Positions 17,782-26,292 of a DNA stretch of 64,000 nt are shown piece after piece. The stretch's first letter is position 1, and the number at the start of each line of letters is the position of its first letter. The stretch is from an uncultured bacterium. GTDB taxonomy: Bacteria; Cyanobacteriota; Vampirovibrionia; Gastranaerophilales; Gastranaerophilaceae. Made by a program: the position numbers and the translations under genes. The notes beneath the pieces are model-generated. The model searched no databases and had not been told where the DNA came from. It worked only from the letters and a program-made list of their open reading frames with translations. The DNA is taken from positions 1 through 64,000 of the forward strand of contig CACZFL010000011.1 in the NCBI GenBank assembly GCA_902780525.1. Direction: 5' to 3'.

Positions 17782-17810
17782 ATATTATCAAGGACAAAAC
17801 TAAAAGTCAA
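17782..17810 (-). promoter_or_regulatory. rplJL promoter
   Basis: On the minus strand TTGACT (17810-17805) and TAATAT (17787-17782) are 17 bp apart. A run of seven C lies directly upstream of the -35 box. Confidence 0.8.
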
Positions 17811-17872
17811 GGGGGGGTAAATATTTTGGGGTAAATATAGGTATGGAGGATGTAGGATTCATTTATCCCCTT

Positions 17873-17902
17873 TTGACTTTTATAAACAGGAAAGTATATA
17901 AT
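17873..17902 (+). promoter_or_regulatory. Promoter of the secreted metalloprotease candidate
   Basis: TTGACT (17873-17878) and TATAAT (17897-17902) are 18 bp apart, with CCCC just upstream of the -35 box. The ATG lies 22 bp after the -10 box. Confidence 0.7.
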
Positions 17903-17924
17903 ATAGTAATAGTGAGGACACTGT

Positions 17925-18596
17925 ATGAAGAAGGTATTTTCTCTGTTAATTATTTATATAATGGCTTTTGCTCAAGTTCAGGCAAAAGGTTTTGAACCTG
18001 TGCCGAGCAACGTTAAATTACCTGCCAAATACACTCAGGAATATATTGATAGTATTTCTCCCGAGTACAAAAAAGTGTCTGACGAACAGATATTTCACGT
18101 AGCACTGGATATGCTTAAAGGAACTTCTGGAGAATTTTCAAGAAAAGCAATCTTAGGGTACAATATAACGCAATATCCTGTGAAAATACAGTTTAAGGAT
18201 TTGTCTGAAATTGACCAGGCGTATAGCACTTTCGATGCTATCGGTTGGAAGAAAAAAGGGAAACTGTACATATATATAAACCCCAAACATCAGTATGCAC
18301 CTCCCGGAGCACTTGCTGCACTGCTTGCTCACGAGGCTTTACATCAAGACGAATATAACTCTCTTAGCGAAGAAACATATGCCTGGACAATGGAAGCAAC
18401 TGTGTGGAACGAGATTTTGAAGCAATATCCCGAGTCTAATAATTTGGAATCGTCCCTTGTTACAAGGGAGAATATATTAAAGCAACTATTGGAAAAGGGT
18501 AATTACACAAACAAATATATAAAAAAGACTGTTTTTGCAAACAACGGGTATAAAAATTTGCCTCTGACTTCGCCCGGATTTGAATATAAGCAATAA
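17925..18596 (+). CDS. Exported HExxH metallopeptidase-like protein
   Basis: This 223-residue protein has a signal peptide (residues 1-20, ending VQA). In the mature part, ALAALLAHEALHQDEYNSL contains HEALH (136-140), an HExxH zinc-binding and catalytic motif. Glu149 and Glu150 (SEETYAW) could be the third zinc ligand. A gluzincin-like secreted or periplasmic peptidase is the best guess, with unknown substrate. I know no named family for it. It has its own promoter and GAGG ribosome binding site, and lies between rplJ (divergent) and ctpA. Confidence 0.65.
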   Translation: MKKVFSLLIIYIMAFAQVQAKGFEPVPSNVKLPAKYTQEYIDSISPEYKKVSDEQIFHVALDMLKGTSGEFSRKAILGYNITQYPVKIQFKDLSEIDQAYSTFDAIGWKKKGKLYIYINPKHQYAPPGALAALLAHEALHQDEYNSLSEETYAWTMEATVWNEILKQYPESNNLESSLVTRENILKQLLEKGNYTNKYIKKTVFANNGYKNLPLTSPGFEYKQ

Positions 18597-18677
18597 AGTT
18601 ATAATAAAATTTGTAATAAGCATGAAAACAACATAAAGAGTATTGCTTATATTTGCTCCTTGATGTTAAATTGTTAT

Positions 18678-19904
18678 ATGAAGAAAAAGCAATTACTAAT
18701 TTTTATATTGTCCGTATTTATATTGGTTATTTTTAATAATGTATTTTTATCTACATTTACCAGGACAAATTCTTATTTTCTGCGTCAGGAAATGATTAAC
18801 AGTGATGAAATATCACCGCAGAGGCTGTTTGACAGAACGTGGCGTGTAATAAGCAAAGAGTATTATGAACCGAGTCTTAATCACCAGAACTGGAACAGAT
18901 GGAGAACAAGATATCAGGGTAAGATAAAGACCATTGATGATGCACAAGTGGCAATAGATACTATGATTGCAAGTCTTGATGAACCATATACAAAGTTTAT
19001 GTCTCAGAAAGATTTTGAGGATTTGACAACATCAATTACTTCTAAAATATATGGTATCGGAGTTAACATATATTCAAATTCCGGAAAAACAGAAATATTT
19101 AATGTAATGCCCGGAACTCCGGCTGATTTTGCGCAGCTAAAACAGGGAGATATAATAACACACGTTGACGGCAAGGACATTGCTGGTATGAATATATCAG
19201 ATGTTGCAGCTCTTGTAAGAGGTCCTGAAAACAGCATGGTTGAAATTACAATTCTTCGTGATGGTAAAAAACTTACAAAAATTATAAAGCGTAAAGAAAT
19301 TAAAATTAAATCTGTAAAAAGCTCTATTCTTGATAACCATATCGGATATATAAAAATAATTAGTTTTATGAGCGGCTCTACTCCAAATGAGTTTATGGAA
19401 GCCTTAAATAATACAAAAGAAACAGATTCTCTGATAATTGATTTGCGCGGAAATACAGGCGGACTTTTGGATAATGCTATTTTTATTGCAGATCAATTTA
19501 TAAATAAGGGTACTATTGTTGATATTATTTACAGAAGCGGAAATAAAAAGACAATTCGTGCCAAAAATGATGGTGAAACTCTTAATAAACCTGTTGTTGT
19601 TCTTGTAAATGGTACGAGTGCAAGCGCAAGCGAAATACTGTCAGGTGCGCTTAAGGATACTCACAAGGCTACACTTGTCGGAAATAAAACATTTGGAAAA
19701 GGACTTGTACAGAAAGTTGTTCCGCTTCCAAACAGAACAGGTGTGAACGTAACAATAGCAAGGTATTTAACTCCTAACGGTACGGATATTAATAAACTCG
19801 GAATAAAACCTGATATAGAAATCGGTACTGATTTTGATTTTATTGAAGACAATAAACCTGATGTTCAATTAGAAAAAGCAAAAGAAATATTAAATAAAAA
19901 GTAA
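18678..19904 (+). CDS. ctpA: C-terminal processing peptidase (S41 family)
   Basis: CtpA-type proteases cut unstructured C-termini of periplasmic or membrane proteins. The order is an N-terminal membrane anchor (KKKQLLIFILSVFILVIF), a PDZ domain (about residues 110-190, IYGIGVNIYSNSG then GTPADFAQLKQGDII), and the S41 catalytic core with NGTSASASEILSGAL (Ser) and GNKTFGKGLVQ (Lys). The ATG at 18678 gives a clean anchor start. An ATG 15 bp earlier is also in frame, and neither has a Shine-Dalgarno. TTAAATT just before 18678 could be a -10 box. The stop overlaps bioF. Confidence 0.92.
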   Translation: MKKKQLLIFILSVFILVIFNNVFLSTFTRTNSYFLRQEMINSDEISPQRLFDRTWRVISKEYYEPSLNHQNWNRWRTRYQGKIKTIDDAQVAIDTMIASLDEPYTKFMSQKDFEDLTTSITSKIYGIGVNIYSNSGKTEIFNVMPGTPADFAQLKQGDIITHVDGKDIAGMNISDVAALVRGPENSMVEITILRDGKKLTKIIKRKEIKIKSVKSSILDNHIGYIKIISFMSGSTPNEFMEALNNTKETDSLIIDLRGNTGGLLDNAIFIADQFINKGTIVDIIYRSGNKKTIRAKNDGETLNKPVVVLVNGTSASASEILSGALKDTHKATLVGNKTFGKGLVQKVVPLPNRTGVNVTIARYLTPNGTDINKLGIKPDIEIGTDFDFIEDNKPDVQLEKAKEILNKK

Positions 19905-21043
19905 TGGACAGGATAGAGGAAGAACTTAATAAGTTAAAACAGAATAATCAGCTCAGAACAATTCCGAATATTGAGTCAAAATCTGACGGAAAAATTGTTG
20001 TTGACGGAGTCGAATACATAAATTTTGCCTCAAATGATTATCTGGGAACAAGTACAAAAGAGAATTTAAGGCTTGAGTTTCTAAATAAAGTCAATAATAA
20101 TGATTTTTTAACACTTTTATCTTCTGCTTCTGCAAGGCTTTTAACAGGTTCATCTCCTGAATATACGGAGCTTGAAAAAACTGTCGCAAAAATTTTCGGA
20201 AAAGAGAACGCCTTAATTTTTAATACCGGCTATCAGGCAAATCTTGGTGTTATATCTGCTCTTATAGGCAAGGGTGATGTTATATTTTCTGACAAACTTA
20301 ACCATGCCAGTATAATTGACGGAATGAAGCTATCAGGTGGTGACTTTTACAGATATAAACATCTGGATTATGAGCATCTTGAAAAGATGCTTTCGGAAAA
20401 AAGAGATAAGTATAAAAGGGCAATTATTGTTTCAGAGTCGGTATTCAGTATGGATGGCGATATGGCAGATATTGATAAACTCGTAGATCTGAAAAACAAA
20501 TATAACTGCCTTTTGATGATAGATGAAGCCCATGCGTTCTGCGCCTTCGGTGAAACTATTGCCGGTGTTAGTTACGGAAAAGATGCTGATATAATTACGG
20601 CAACTTTCGGCAAAGCTGTTGGCTCATTTGGTGCATTTTGCGTTTCAAACGAAAAAATTATATCTTATTTGATAAACAAAGCACGTTCATTTATATTTTC
20701 AACATCTATTCCTCCTGTTAATATTGCCTGGTCAAACTGGCTTTTAACAGAAAAGATGGATTATATTGAAGCTCAGAAGAAAAAGCTTGAACATTTAACA
20801 AAAGCTGTTCACGCATCTCTGAGGTTAAGAGGAATTCAAACCCCTTCGGTAACACACATTATACCTCTTGTAATCGGTGATAATGAAAAGACGTTAAAAG
20901 TATCAGAAAAGTTACGCTCCATGGGGTATTATATTCCGGCAATACGACCTCCTACCGTTCCTGAAGGTACTTCAAGATTAAGAATATCTCTTACTTCTGA
21001 TTGCAGACTGGAAGATTTTGAAGAAGTGCTAAGTGTAGTATAG
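19904..21043 (+). CDS. bioF: 8-amino-7-oxononanoate synthase-like alpha-oxoamine synthase
   Basis: This PLP enzyme family condenses an amino acid with an acyl-CoA. BioF joins alanine and pimeloyl-thioester in biotin synthesis. The 379-residue protein has the family start (INFASNDYLG), SSASARLLTGSSPEYTELE, FNTGYQANLGVISAL, VSESVFSMDGDMADI, IDEAHAFCAFG and the PLP lysine in ATFGKAVGSFGAF. BioF fits best because bioD also occurs in the window (49.7 kb), though the genes are not clustered. It starts within the ctpA stop codon. Confidence 0.85.
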   Translation: MDRIEEELNKLKQNNQLRTIPNIESKSDGKIVVDGVEYINFASNDYLGTSTKENLRLEFLNKVNNNDFLTLLSSASARLLTGSSPEYTELEKTVAKIFGKENALIFNTGYQANLGVISALIGKGDVIFSDKLNHASIIDGMKLSGGDFYRYKHLDYEHLEKMLSEKRDKYKRAIIVSESVFSMDGDMADIDKLVDLKNKYNCLLMIDEAHAFCAFGETIAGVSYGKDADIITATFGKAVGSFGAFCVSNEKIISYLINKARSFIFSTSIPPVNIAWSNWLLTEKMDYIEAQKKKLEHLTKAVHASLRLRGIQTPSVTHIIPLVIGDNEKTLKVSEKLRSMGYYIPAIRPPTVPEGTSRLRISLTSDCRLEDFEEVLSVV

Positions 21044-21079
21044 TGATAAAGCAATTTTTGTCCTCAATTTTACTTTATA

Positions 21080-21085
21080 TATATA
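21080..21085 (+). promoter_or_regulatory. Possible promoter of the 665-residue orphan gene
   Basis: TATATA is 16 bp after TTGTCC (21058-21063) and 25 bp before the GTG start. The surrounding ACTTTATATATATAAG resembles, in part, the TATATAYATGTAAGG elements. Confidence 0.45.
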
Positions 21086-21109
21086 AGAAAATTTTGGAAC
21101 GGGGAAAAA

Positions 21110-23107
21110 GTGAAAATAAATAAGACTATTATTAATACTGCAGTAAAATGTTTGCGCTCTGAGGTTAAGCGTGCAGAAACTCCTGCAGTTTCAAAACCGC
21201 TTTTATCTGCCCCCTGCATTGATACATTAATAAAAGAAGCACCACTATTAAGAACTCCGCTTACTCAGAAACAAATATCCAATATGAAGCCGAGCGAATT
21301 AAAAGCTATTCTGAAAACCAGAAACGATATCCCGGAAGAGTTGTCTAAGTTTATTTCATCTCCTTCATACTTGAATATGTATGACAGAATAAACAATATC
21401 ATGCTGGAAAATAATTTTGCTTTAAAAAAAAGAAATGAAATCTTATACAATTTTCTGAATTATTCCGAGCCTGAAATTGCCGCAGAAATTGTGCCAAAAC
21501 TGGCAAAAAAAGGATATGATATTGAATATCTTTCACGTTTGCCATTAGACGCTTTGAACAAAGATATTGTTGAAGAAGTTTTGGTCAAGCATAAAGAACT
21601 TATTAAATCTCTTGCTGACAAAAAAATTACATCAGATGCCGAAAAGAAAGCAAAGTTTTGGATGTCTATGTGTAAAGCCTCAGAAAAAAAATATGAAGAT
21701 TATCTTAAAGAAGCTCTGGAACAAATGGAAACCGGAAGGGCAGAGTTGGAAAACAAAATAACAGGAAATATTTTATTATATGCAGATAAAAACAATGTTA
21801 AATACCTGGAAGAATATTTTAATATTTTTAAAGGGGATTCTCCAAGGTTTATTTACTATTGGAAACCTGATACTTCAAAAATATTGTCAAAGTGGTTTAA
21901 AAACGAAAGCAGTTACCATGAGCCTTTAGACAGAATTTATCGGAGAGGACATGATTACAAATCTATTTATAATATCTTTGGCGATGCTGAAATTACAAGC
22001 GTTTCTCAAAGATTACTTGAATACAAGAATTTTGATAAATTTAAAAATATTGATTTAAGCAATTTTGATACTTTAACTGTTGCAGAGAAAAAAGAATTTA
22101 TCGGCTGTTATATCCAGGCTATGACACCCAAAGACATAATGTTCAGAAAAGAGTTATTTGATAACTTTAGTGAATTCTCTTCTAGAATGAAGATTTATAA
22201 AAAATTTGACACAACATCACGGGAAACTATAACAAAAAGTTATCAGGATACCCTGAAAAAGATGATGGATACGCTTCCTGAATCAGAAAGAAAGGTTATT
22301 ACCACAAAAGTCAGTTACGGTGATGTCCGAAAAGAATACATGGCACAGAATCCTATTCCTGCCCTTGTTGATGATATTTCAAAATTACCATACAAAGAGG
22401 AAGTTTTTAATGGTAAAACTTATAAAATTATAGAAATAGAAAGCGAAAATTCATTATGTATATCTACTCACAGAATCCCAAATGGTGACAGTATAATAAA
22501 TATAGAGGCGCTTGAAGTAACAAACCCGAATGAGTTGTTGTGCATTGGTACAAAAGGCGGAACAACAGGTATAAACGGAGGAACCGGTGACGTGTATGCT
22601 CTGTTTGTTAAACCCAGACGAGGGAACGATCTCTGGGTACAGTCTTATACGGATATTGATAGCGGAAATAATGCGACAAAGAATGTATTTAATGTAAACA
22701 GAGAAGTTTTACGCGGGTATTGCAGATACAAACGAAATCACGTATGGGCGTCAATGGAATATGTTCAGGAGCTTATAAAAAAAGAACTTAACTTATCTCA
22801 GATTGAATATATATCGAGAATGAAAGCGTTAAAAGAATGTACTACCCTAAATGAAATCGAAGCAATTGATAAAGAGTTTGAACAGGCAATAAGAAAGGTT
22901 ATAAAAGAAAACAATATGTATGAAGGACTAATTCGTCCTGAGATTATGGGAATAAAGATTCCCTATACTATGCCGCTAACAGAAGTCAATGAAAATATTT
23001 TATCTTATGCTCAAAGAAAAAATGTTCCGCTTGTCAGGATAAAATACCCTGTAAAAGAACCAAAAGAACCGATCAATATTTTATTTAAAATTAATACGGG
23101 TGTGTAA
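21110..23107 (+). CDS. Large hypothetical protein, 665 residues
   Basis: I do not recognise this protein. It starts with GTG behind ACGGGG and begins MKINKTIINTAVKCLRSEVK, similar in its first residues to the MK[IV]xPI starts of smaller orphans. There is no signal peptide or membrane segment. Residues 1-380 are charged and helical. Residues 430-545 look like a compact alpha/beta domain with CIGTKGGTTGINGGTGDVYA and LFVKPRRGNDLWVQSY. The C-terminus is helical and Lys-rich, ending in YPVKEPKEP. The size, two-part layout and lineage-restricted look suggest an effector or host-interaction protein, but that is a guess. Confidence 0.6.
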   Translation: MKINKTIINTAVKCLRSEVKRAETPAVSKPLLSAPCIDTLIKEAPLLRTPLTQKQISNMKPSELKAILKTRNDIPEELSKFISSPSYLNMYDRINNIMLENNFALKKRNEILYNFLNYSEPEIAAEIVPKLAKKGYDIEYLSRLPLDALNKDIVEEVLVKHKELIKSLADKKITSDAEKKAKFWMSMCKASEKKYEDYLKEALEQMETGRAELENKITGNILLYADKNNVKYLEEYFNIFKGDSPRFIYYWKPDTSKILSKWFKNESSYHEPLDRIYRRGHDYKSIYNIFGDAEITSVSQRLLEYKNFDKFKNIDLSNFDTLTVAEKKEFIGCYIQAMTPKDIMFRKELFDNFSEFSSRMKIYKKFDTTSRETITKSYQDTLKKMMDTLPESERKVITTKVSYGDVRKEYMAQNPIPALVDDISKLPYKEEVFNGKTYKIIEIESENSLCISTHRIPNGDSIINIEALEVTNPNELLCIGTKGGTTGINGGTGDVYALFVKPRRGNDLWVQSYTDIDSGNNATKNVFNVNREVLRGYCRYKRNHVWASMEYVQELIKKELNLSQIEYISRMKALKECTTLNEIEAIDKEFEQAIRKVIKENNMYEGLIRPEIMGIKIPYTMPLTEVNENILSYAQRKNVPLVRIKYPVKEPKEPINILFKINTGV

Positions 23108-23138
23108 AATCTTCTTATTGTTAAATTTTATTTACCCC

Positions 23139-23168
23139 TTGACATGATACGGCTTTATACACGAGAAT
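23139..23168 (+). promoter_or_regulatory. Possible gcvH promoter
   Basis: TTGACA (23139-23144) is perfect. GAGAAT (23163-23168), 18 bp on, is a weak -10 box. CCCC lies directly before the -35 box. Confidence 0.45.
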
Positions 23169-23203
23169 ATATTTGTAAAATCATTTAATAGAGGAGAGAA
23201 CCT

Positions 23204-23578
23204 ATGGATGAAAATATGCTTTGTACCAGAAACCACGAATACGTACTGGAAAAGGATGAAGGTTATGAAGTCGGTATTACGGATTATGGCATAGAGCAGT
23301 TAGGTGATATAGTGTTTGTTGAGCTTCCTGATACAAATACAGAGTTTTCCAAGGGTGAAGTTTTTGCGACAATCGAATCCGTAAAAGCTGCCACAGAAGT
23401 TTATATGCCAATATCAGGAGTAGTAACAGAAATTAACGAAGAAATTGTTAATAACCCCGAATTATTAAATGATGAAAATTATGAAAACAAGTGGTTCATA
23501 CGTATTGAATCAGATGCCGACCAAATAGAGTTTTCTGATTTATTGGATTATTCCGACTATAAAGATGAAGTTGAATAG
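23204..23578 (+). CDS. gcvH: Glycine cleavage system H protein
   Basis: GcvH is the lipoylated carrier of the glycine cleavage system. The 124-residue protein has HEYVLEKDEGYEVGITDYGIE at its start and the lipoylation motif FATIESVKAATEVYMPISG, where the Lys of ESVKA is the attachment site. Length is typical. The P, T and L proteins are not nearby. It may serve glycine cleavage from a distance, or act as a lipoyl relay as in some bacteria. It has a GAGGAGAG ribosome binding site. Confidence 0.92.
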   Translation: MDENMLCTRNHEYVLEKDEGYEVGITDYGIEQLGDIVFVELPDTNTEFSKGEVFATIESVKAATEVYMPISGVVTEINEEIVNNPELLNDENYENKWFIRIESDADQIEFSDLLDYSDYKDEVE

Positions 23579-23603
23579 TAATGTTAATATAATTATTGTA
23601 TAA

Positions 23604-23632
23604 TTGACAATTGTTTTTGTTTTGCATAGTAT
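23604..23632 (+). promoter_or_regulatory. Near-consensus sigma-70 promoter
   Basis: TTGACA (23604-23609), a 17-bp spacer and TAGTAT (23627-23632), with the ATG of the small membrane-active orphan 38 bp downstream. Confidence 0.8.
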
Positions 23633-23669
23633 GTAAAAAACATTAGAGATATATGTTAGGAGATATATT

Positions 23670-23960
23670 ATGAAAATTCAACCAATTACAACGTATCGTG
23701 CAAACAATTTTTATGCAAACAAAAATGTAAGAAAGGCTGATGAACCTGTGAATCAACCTGAAAATCAACCAAATTTTAAAGGTATAAAAGGTCTTTTTAA
23801 GGGCATTGCAGTAGGAGCCGGAGTTACAGCAGGCGGAGTTGCAGCAATTGCAGGGGTAGCGGCACTTCCCTTATTTTTAACATACATTGCAGTTAATGGC
23901 GCTATTGCAGGTGCAGCAGGTCATTTGATTGAAGGTCAAAACAAAAAAGCAGACAAATAA
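23670..23960 (+). CDS. Small hydrophobic hypothetical protein with PI...NFKG signature
   Basis: This unrecognised 96-residue protein starts MKIQPITTYRANNFYANKN and has NFKGIKGLFKGI near residue 34, matching the N-terminal signature of other orphans here. Residues 45-90 are a long Ala/Gly/Val hydrophobic stretch (GAGVTAGGVAAIAGVAALP, then LTYIAVNGAIAGAAGHLI), probably two membrane helices in a hairpin with glycine zippers. It has a strong promoter and a GGAG site, so it is probably well expressed. A small membrane or membrane-active peptide is plausible. Confidence 0.7.
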   Translation: MKIQPITTYRANNFYANKNVRKADEPVNQPENQPNFKGIKGLFKGIAVGAGVTAGGVAAIAGVAALPLFLTYIAVNGAIAGAAGHLIEGQNKKADK

Positions 23961-23965
23961 TAAGC

Positions 23966-24451
23966 CTATATATTACCCATAACGGCATCAGCAACTTCTC
24001 TGAAAGCTCCGTTTCCTCCGTGAGCTTCAGTTATTTGTATGCCTTCTATATTTTTAATCTTATTAATTGCATCAGGTACTGTTATTCTGTGTTTTACAAA
24101 ACATAACGAATCGTAGTCGTTTACATCATCGCCGATATATAAGTATTCATCTTCTTTAAGCTGATATTTTTCAACAATAGCCTTTATAATATCAATTTTA
24201 ATTCTTATGTTTTCATGAACTTCATCTATGGAGAAGGTGTTTTTGATTTTTTCGATGGCAGAGTTTTTTTCTCCTGATATTATGCCGATTTTATATCCGT
24301 TTTTTTTCAAAAGACTGAATCCCATAATGTCTTTAAAATTAACTTTACGGGACATTTCTCCTTTAGAATCAATATAAACGCAATTGTCTGTGCAGATTCC
24401 GTCAAAGTCTGTAATAATAAATTTTATTGTATCAGGAAGTTTAATTGTCAT
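23966..24451 (-). CDS. KdsC-like HAD phosphatase
   Basis: This 161-residue protein has the HAD motif ITDFDGICTDNCVYI with nucleophile and acid Asp, then SGEKN as motif II, and GDDVNDYDSL as motif IV. This size and pattern match the C0-type tetrameric phosphatases of KDO-8-P or acylneuraminate-9-P. It lies 1 bp after a NeuB-family gene, so it probably removes the phosphate from the nonulosonate or 3-deoxy sugar made by that enzyme. KDO-8-P phosphatase proper is the alternative. Confidence 0.82.
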   Translation of the reverse strand: MTIKLPDTIKFIITDFDGICTDNCVYIDSKGEMSRKVNFKDIMGFSLLKKNGYKIGIISGEKNSAIEKIKNTFSIDEVHENIRIKIDIIKAIVEKYQLKEDEYLYIGDDVNDYDSLCFVKHRITVPDAINKIKNIEGIQITEAHGGNGAFREVADAVMGNI

Positions 24452-24452
24452 A

Positions 24453-25322
24453 TTACTGAACTCTTCTTAATTTTTCAATGATAGGTAATTCTCTCGGATA
24501 GACAATCTTAATCCCGTTACCCAACAGAACCGGTGTTTGTCTGATATCACGAACCATGTGATATAAACCTGCTGTTTCAAGACTTGCTGCTTGGTCAGAA
24601 CCCCAGTTCGTTCTGTCAATAGTAATATGACGCTCAACGGCATTTGCTCCGAGTGCTACTGCCAATACAGACGGCGTTATACCTCTTTCGTGCCCCGAAT
24701 ATCCGATAGGGCATGAGAACTCTTTTTTCCATCTTTCAATAACTCTTAAATTCATCTCATCTGCATTTGATGGGTATGTCGAAGTACAGTGCATAAGAAC
24801 TAAATTATCTTCTCCCAATATGTCAACTGCATGTTCAATTTGTTCCATTGTGCTCATACCGGTAGAAAGAAATATCGGTTTACCTTTTGATTTTGTATGT
24901 TTTAATAAATTGTCATCCGTAAGAGAAGCTGATGCAATTTTATAGCAAGGAGGATTAAACCTTTCCATAAAATCAACAGAGCCTTCATCCCAGCAAGATG
25001 CAAACCATAAAATGTCTTTTTCTTTGCAGTATCTGTCAATCTCTTTGTATTCTTTAATCCCGAACTCCAGCCCTCTTTTTAAATCGCCGTTTGTATTTCC
25101 AAAAACGCTCTTTCTTTCTTTAGCGAGTTCTTCCGGCGTATATACAACATCAATGGTTCTTTTTTGAAACTTAACCGCGTCACAACCTGTTGTAACTGCA
25201 ATATCAATCATTTTTTTTGCCAACTCCAGAGAACCGTTATGGTTGATACCGATTTCAGCAATAATAAAACATGGAAATCCGTCACCAACTTTTTTGTTTT
25301 TTATTGTGATAGTTTTTTGCAT
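24453..25322 (-). CDS. NeuB-family sialic acid synthase lacking the SAF domain
   Basis: NeuB enzymes condense phosphoenolpyruvate with a hexosamine to give a nonulosonic acid. The 289-residue protein has FIIAEIGINHNGSLELAKKM, DAVKFQKRT, STGMSTMEQIEHAVDIL, LMHCTSTYP and IGYSGHERG, the standard barrel motifs. Usual NeuB proteins have about 340 residues and end in an antifreeze-like SAF domain, absent here. The chain ends soon after the barrel. It may still be active or use a different acceptor. It has a GGAGAG site and pairs with the KdsC-like phosphatase downstream. Confidence 0.85.
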   Translation of the reverse strand: MQKTITIKNKKVGDGFPCFIIAEIGINHNGSLELAKKMIDIAVTTGCDAVKFQKRTIDVVYTPEELAKERKSVFGNTNGDLKRGLEFGIKEYKEIDRYCKEKDILWFASCWDEGSVDFMERFNPPCYKIASASLTDDNLLKHTKSKGKPIFLSTGMSTMEQIEHAVDILGEDNLVLMHCTSTYPSNADEMNLRVIERWKKEFSCPIGYSGHERGITPSVLAVALGANAVERHITIDRTNWGSDQAASLETAGLYHMVRDIRQTPVLLGNGIKIVYPRELPIIEKLRRVQ

Positions 25323-25353
25323 TACAATCTCTCTCCAAAAATAAAATAATTAA

Positions 25354-26190
25354 TTACAGATATTTTTTGTATAAAGCATACTCATCTGGGTCTATTGAAT
25401 GAGTATTTTTTTCTGTGCTTGAATCAGCCTGTGCAGTTGGCTCTTCGTTATTAGCTTTCTGTTCTTTGTTTGGAACAAACAATTTATCAATGATACCATC
25501 AGAACTTTCTTCATAAATATCTGTTATTACAAAGTCATCTTCATATTCTTTAACATTATTAAAGTTTTTATTGTCTGCCTTATCTTCCTGTTGGCTGTTT
25601 TCTTCAGGTTTAGATTTTTTTGAAGCTCTTGTGAATCCTATGTTTGGGAATTCAATTTTCGGAATTTCAATTTTTGGAATCCTGATATTAGGAATTTCAA
25701 TTTTTGAGTATTCACCTTCTTCAATATCCTGATGAGGATATGAACCCAAATCTTTAATAAGATCAATAGAATTTGAAGATGCTCCCAAAAGCATGCGTTT
25801 TCCGTCAAGTTCAACTATATGAAGACTTTTATTGCTGCCAAGCGGAGTTGTAGAAATTACAGAGATTCTGGAATCTTCACCAGCTCCGGCATGCTTTTTC
25901 ATAGCCTTAAAACCGACTTTATTAAGTTTTGCATAAATAATGCCGGTAGCATAAATAAGCAGGATTACAAAAAGTAACGAGAATATAACGGAAATAAGAC
26001 TGGGTTCTTGTCCTACTGTATGTGTAATATTATTGGAAACAACATCATTTGTCGTAGAAACAGACGATGCGCGGGCTGCAGACAAAGGCTCCGGCAAATC
26101 CGGTAATATTTCAAATTTTTCCGTAGCACAAACCGTAAGGACATTTATCCAGCATGCTACTCCCAATAATAACCCTAATATCTTTTTCAT
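25354..26190 (-). CDS. fliO: FliO-like flagellar biosynthesis protein with pentapeptide repeats
   Basis: This 278-residue protein has a signal peptide (1-22), one membrane helix (about 65-87, ISVIFSLLFVILLIYATGII) and the FliO cytoplasmic segment RISVISTTPLGSNKSLHIVE, then LDGKRMLLGASSNSIDLI. FliO helps assemble FliP in the flagellar export gate. Beyond the family core, residues about 160-185 form a five-residue repeat (I-x-I-P-[KN], four to five units), followed by a long acidic, low-complexity tail. That is much longer than usual FliO (about 120-150). It lies apart from the other flagellar genes. Confidence 0.78.
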   Translation of the reverse strand: MKKILGLLLGVACWINVLTVCATEKFEILPDLPEPLSAARASSVSTTNDVVSNNITHTVGQEPSLISVIFSLLFVILLIYATGIIYAKLNKVGFKAMKKHAGAGEDSRISVISTTPLGSNKSLHIVELDGKRMLLGASSNSIDLIKDLGSYPHQDIEEGEYSKIEIPNIRIPKIEIPKIEFPNIGFTRASKKSKPEENSQQEDKADNKNFNNVKEYEDDFVITDIYEESSDGIIDKLFVPNKEQKANNEEPTAQADSSTEKNTHSIDPDEYALYKKYL

Positions 26191-26292
26191 TCGAATTACC
26201 TTTTATCTGGTATAATTATATCATAAAAATAAAATGGTAGTTAATTTAGTTATAATTCTTAGTATTTTGTTACGTTATATGAAAGGGTTTGA

